Under the pieces are notes generated by a model, which saw only the letters and a program-made list of their open reading frames with translations, was not told the DNA's origin and did not search any database. Position numbers and translations under genes: made by a program. A stretch of 64,000 bases of DNA from Gadus chalcogrammus (taxonomy: Eukaryota; Chordata; Actinopteri; Gadiformes; Gadidae): the NCBI RefSeq assembly GCF_026213295.1, contig NC_079431.1, positions 15,963,982 through 16,027,981 of the forward strand, written 5' to 3'. This document shows positions 63,807 through 64,000 of the stretch, piece by piece (the first letter of the stretch is position 1; the number at the start of each line of letters is the position of its first letter).

Positions 63807-64000
63807 CTGTGGGAATGAAGCATTCATTTAGTTTCAACAACCAAGCAGTGAAGCTGGTATGTCTGACAACAAAAGAATGTGTTTATTTGTAAGGCTCTGC
63901 ATATTTCAACTGATGAATTAACCCTAGCCACAACGGACCTACAATTAATCACTACATTGCTGTTATGTTGAGTGTGTTACAACGATGTGGGTGGAAGCAG
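63807..64000. other. USP37 intron to the right edge
   Basis: No exon or repeat recognised in the final 194 bp. Confidence 0.5.

Overview
The window is vertebrate nuclear DNA, most likely from a teleost fish. The evidence is the multi-exon genes with GT-AG introns, fish-type transposons (a THAP/P-element relative, Rex1-like and L2-like LINEs, hAT, Harbinger, Tc1-like and TTAA-flanked MITEs), very dense dinucleotide repeats, and a gene set whose proteins read like fish orthologues of human genes. I reconstructed genes by reading splice sites and codon phase by eye; no database was searched.

Layout from left to right: (1) HIBCH, minus strand, exons 1-6 at 1939-14976, with the rest off the left edge. 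Its 11-kb intron 3 is a transposon nest: a Rex1-like LINE split in two by an apparently intact P-element-like transposon (about 4970-11303) and an L2-like LINE (about 11304-13240). A solo LTR sits inside the P element. (2) A small, complete, unrecognised minus-strand gene at 16189-17861, encoding a 158-residue His/Gly/Cys-rich protein with its own TATA box and poly(A) signal. (3) About 4 kb of intergenic MITEs and simple repeats. (4) LSS (lanosterol synthase), minus strand, 22 coding exons at 22160-38091, 735 codons. (5) MCM3AP (GANP), minus strand, 28 coding exons at 38972-57946, 2151 codons. Its introns hold a hAT element with a BED finger and an intronless, broken Pax2/5/8 retrocopy on the plus strand. 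(6) YBEY, plus strand, four coding exons at 59028-60147, head-to-head with MCM3AP. (7) The 3' end of USP37, minus strand, converging on YBEY, with a Harbinger MITE nested in a hAT element in its last intron.

The genes are not an operon and do not share one pathway. HIBCH acts in mitochondrial valine breakdown, LSS in sterol synthesis at the ER, MCM3AP in mRNA export (TREX-2), YBEY in mitochondrial RNA processing and USP37 in deubiquitination. LSS-MCM3AP-YBEY matches the order I know from human 21q22.3; HIBCH and USP37 map to human 2q, so the block has different neighbours here.

The most interesting items are the intact-looking P-element transposase, the orphan histidine-rich gene, the Pax retrocopy, an inferred GC-AG intron in MCM3AP and the nested insertions with readable target-site duplications.
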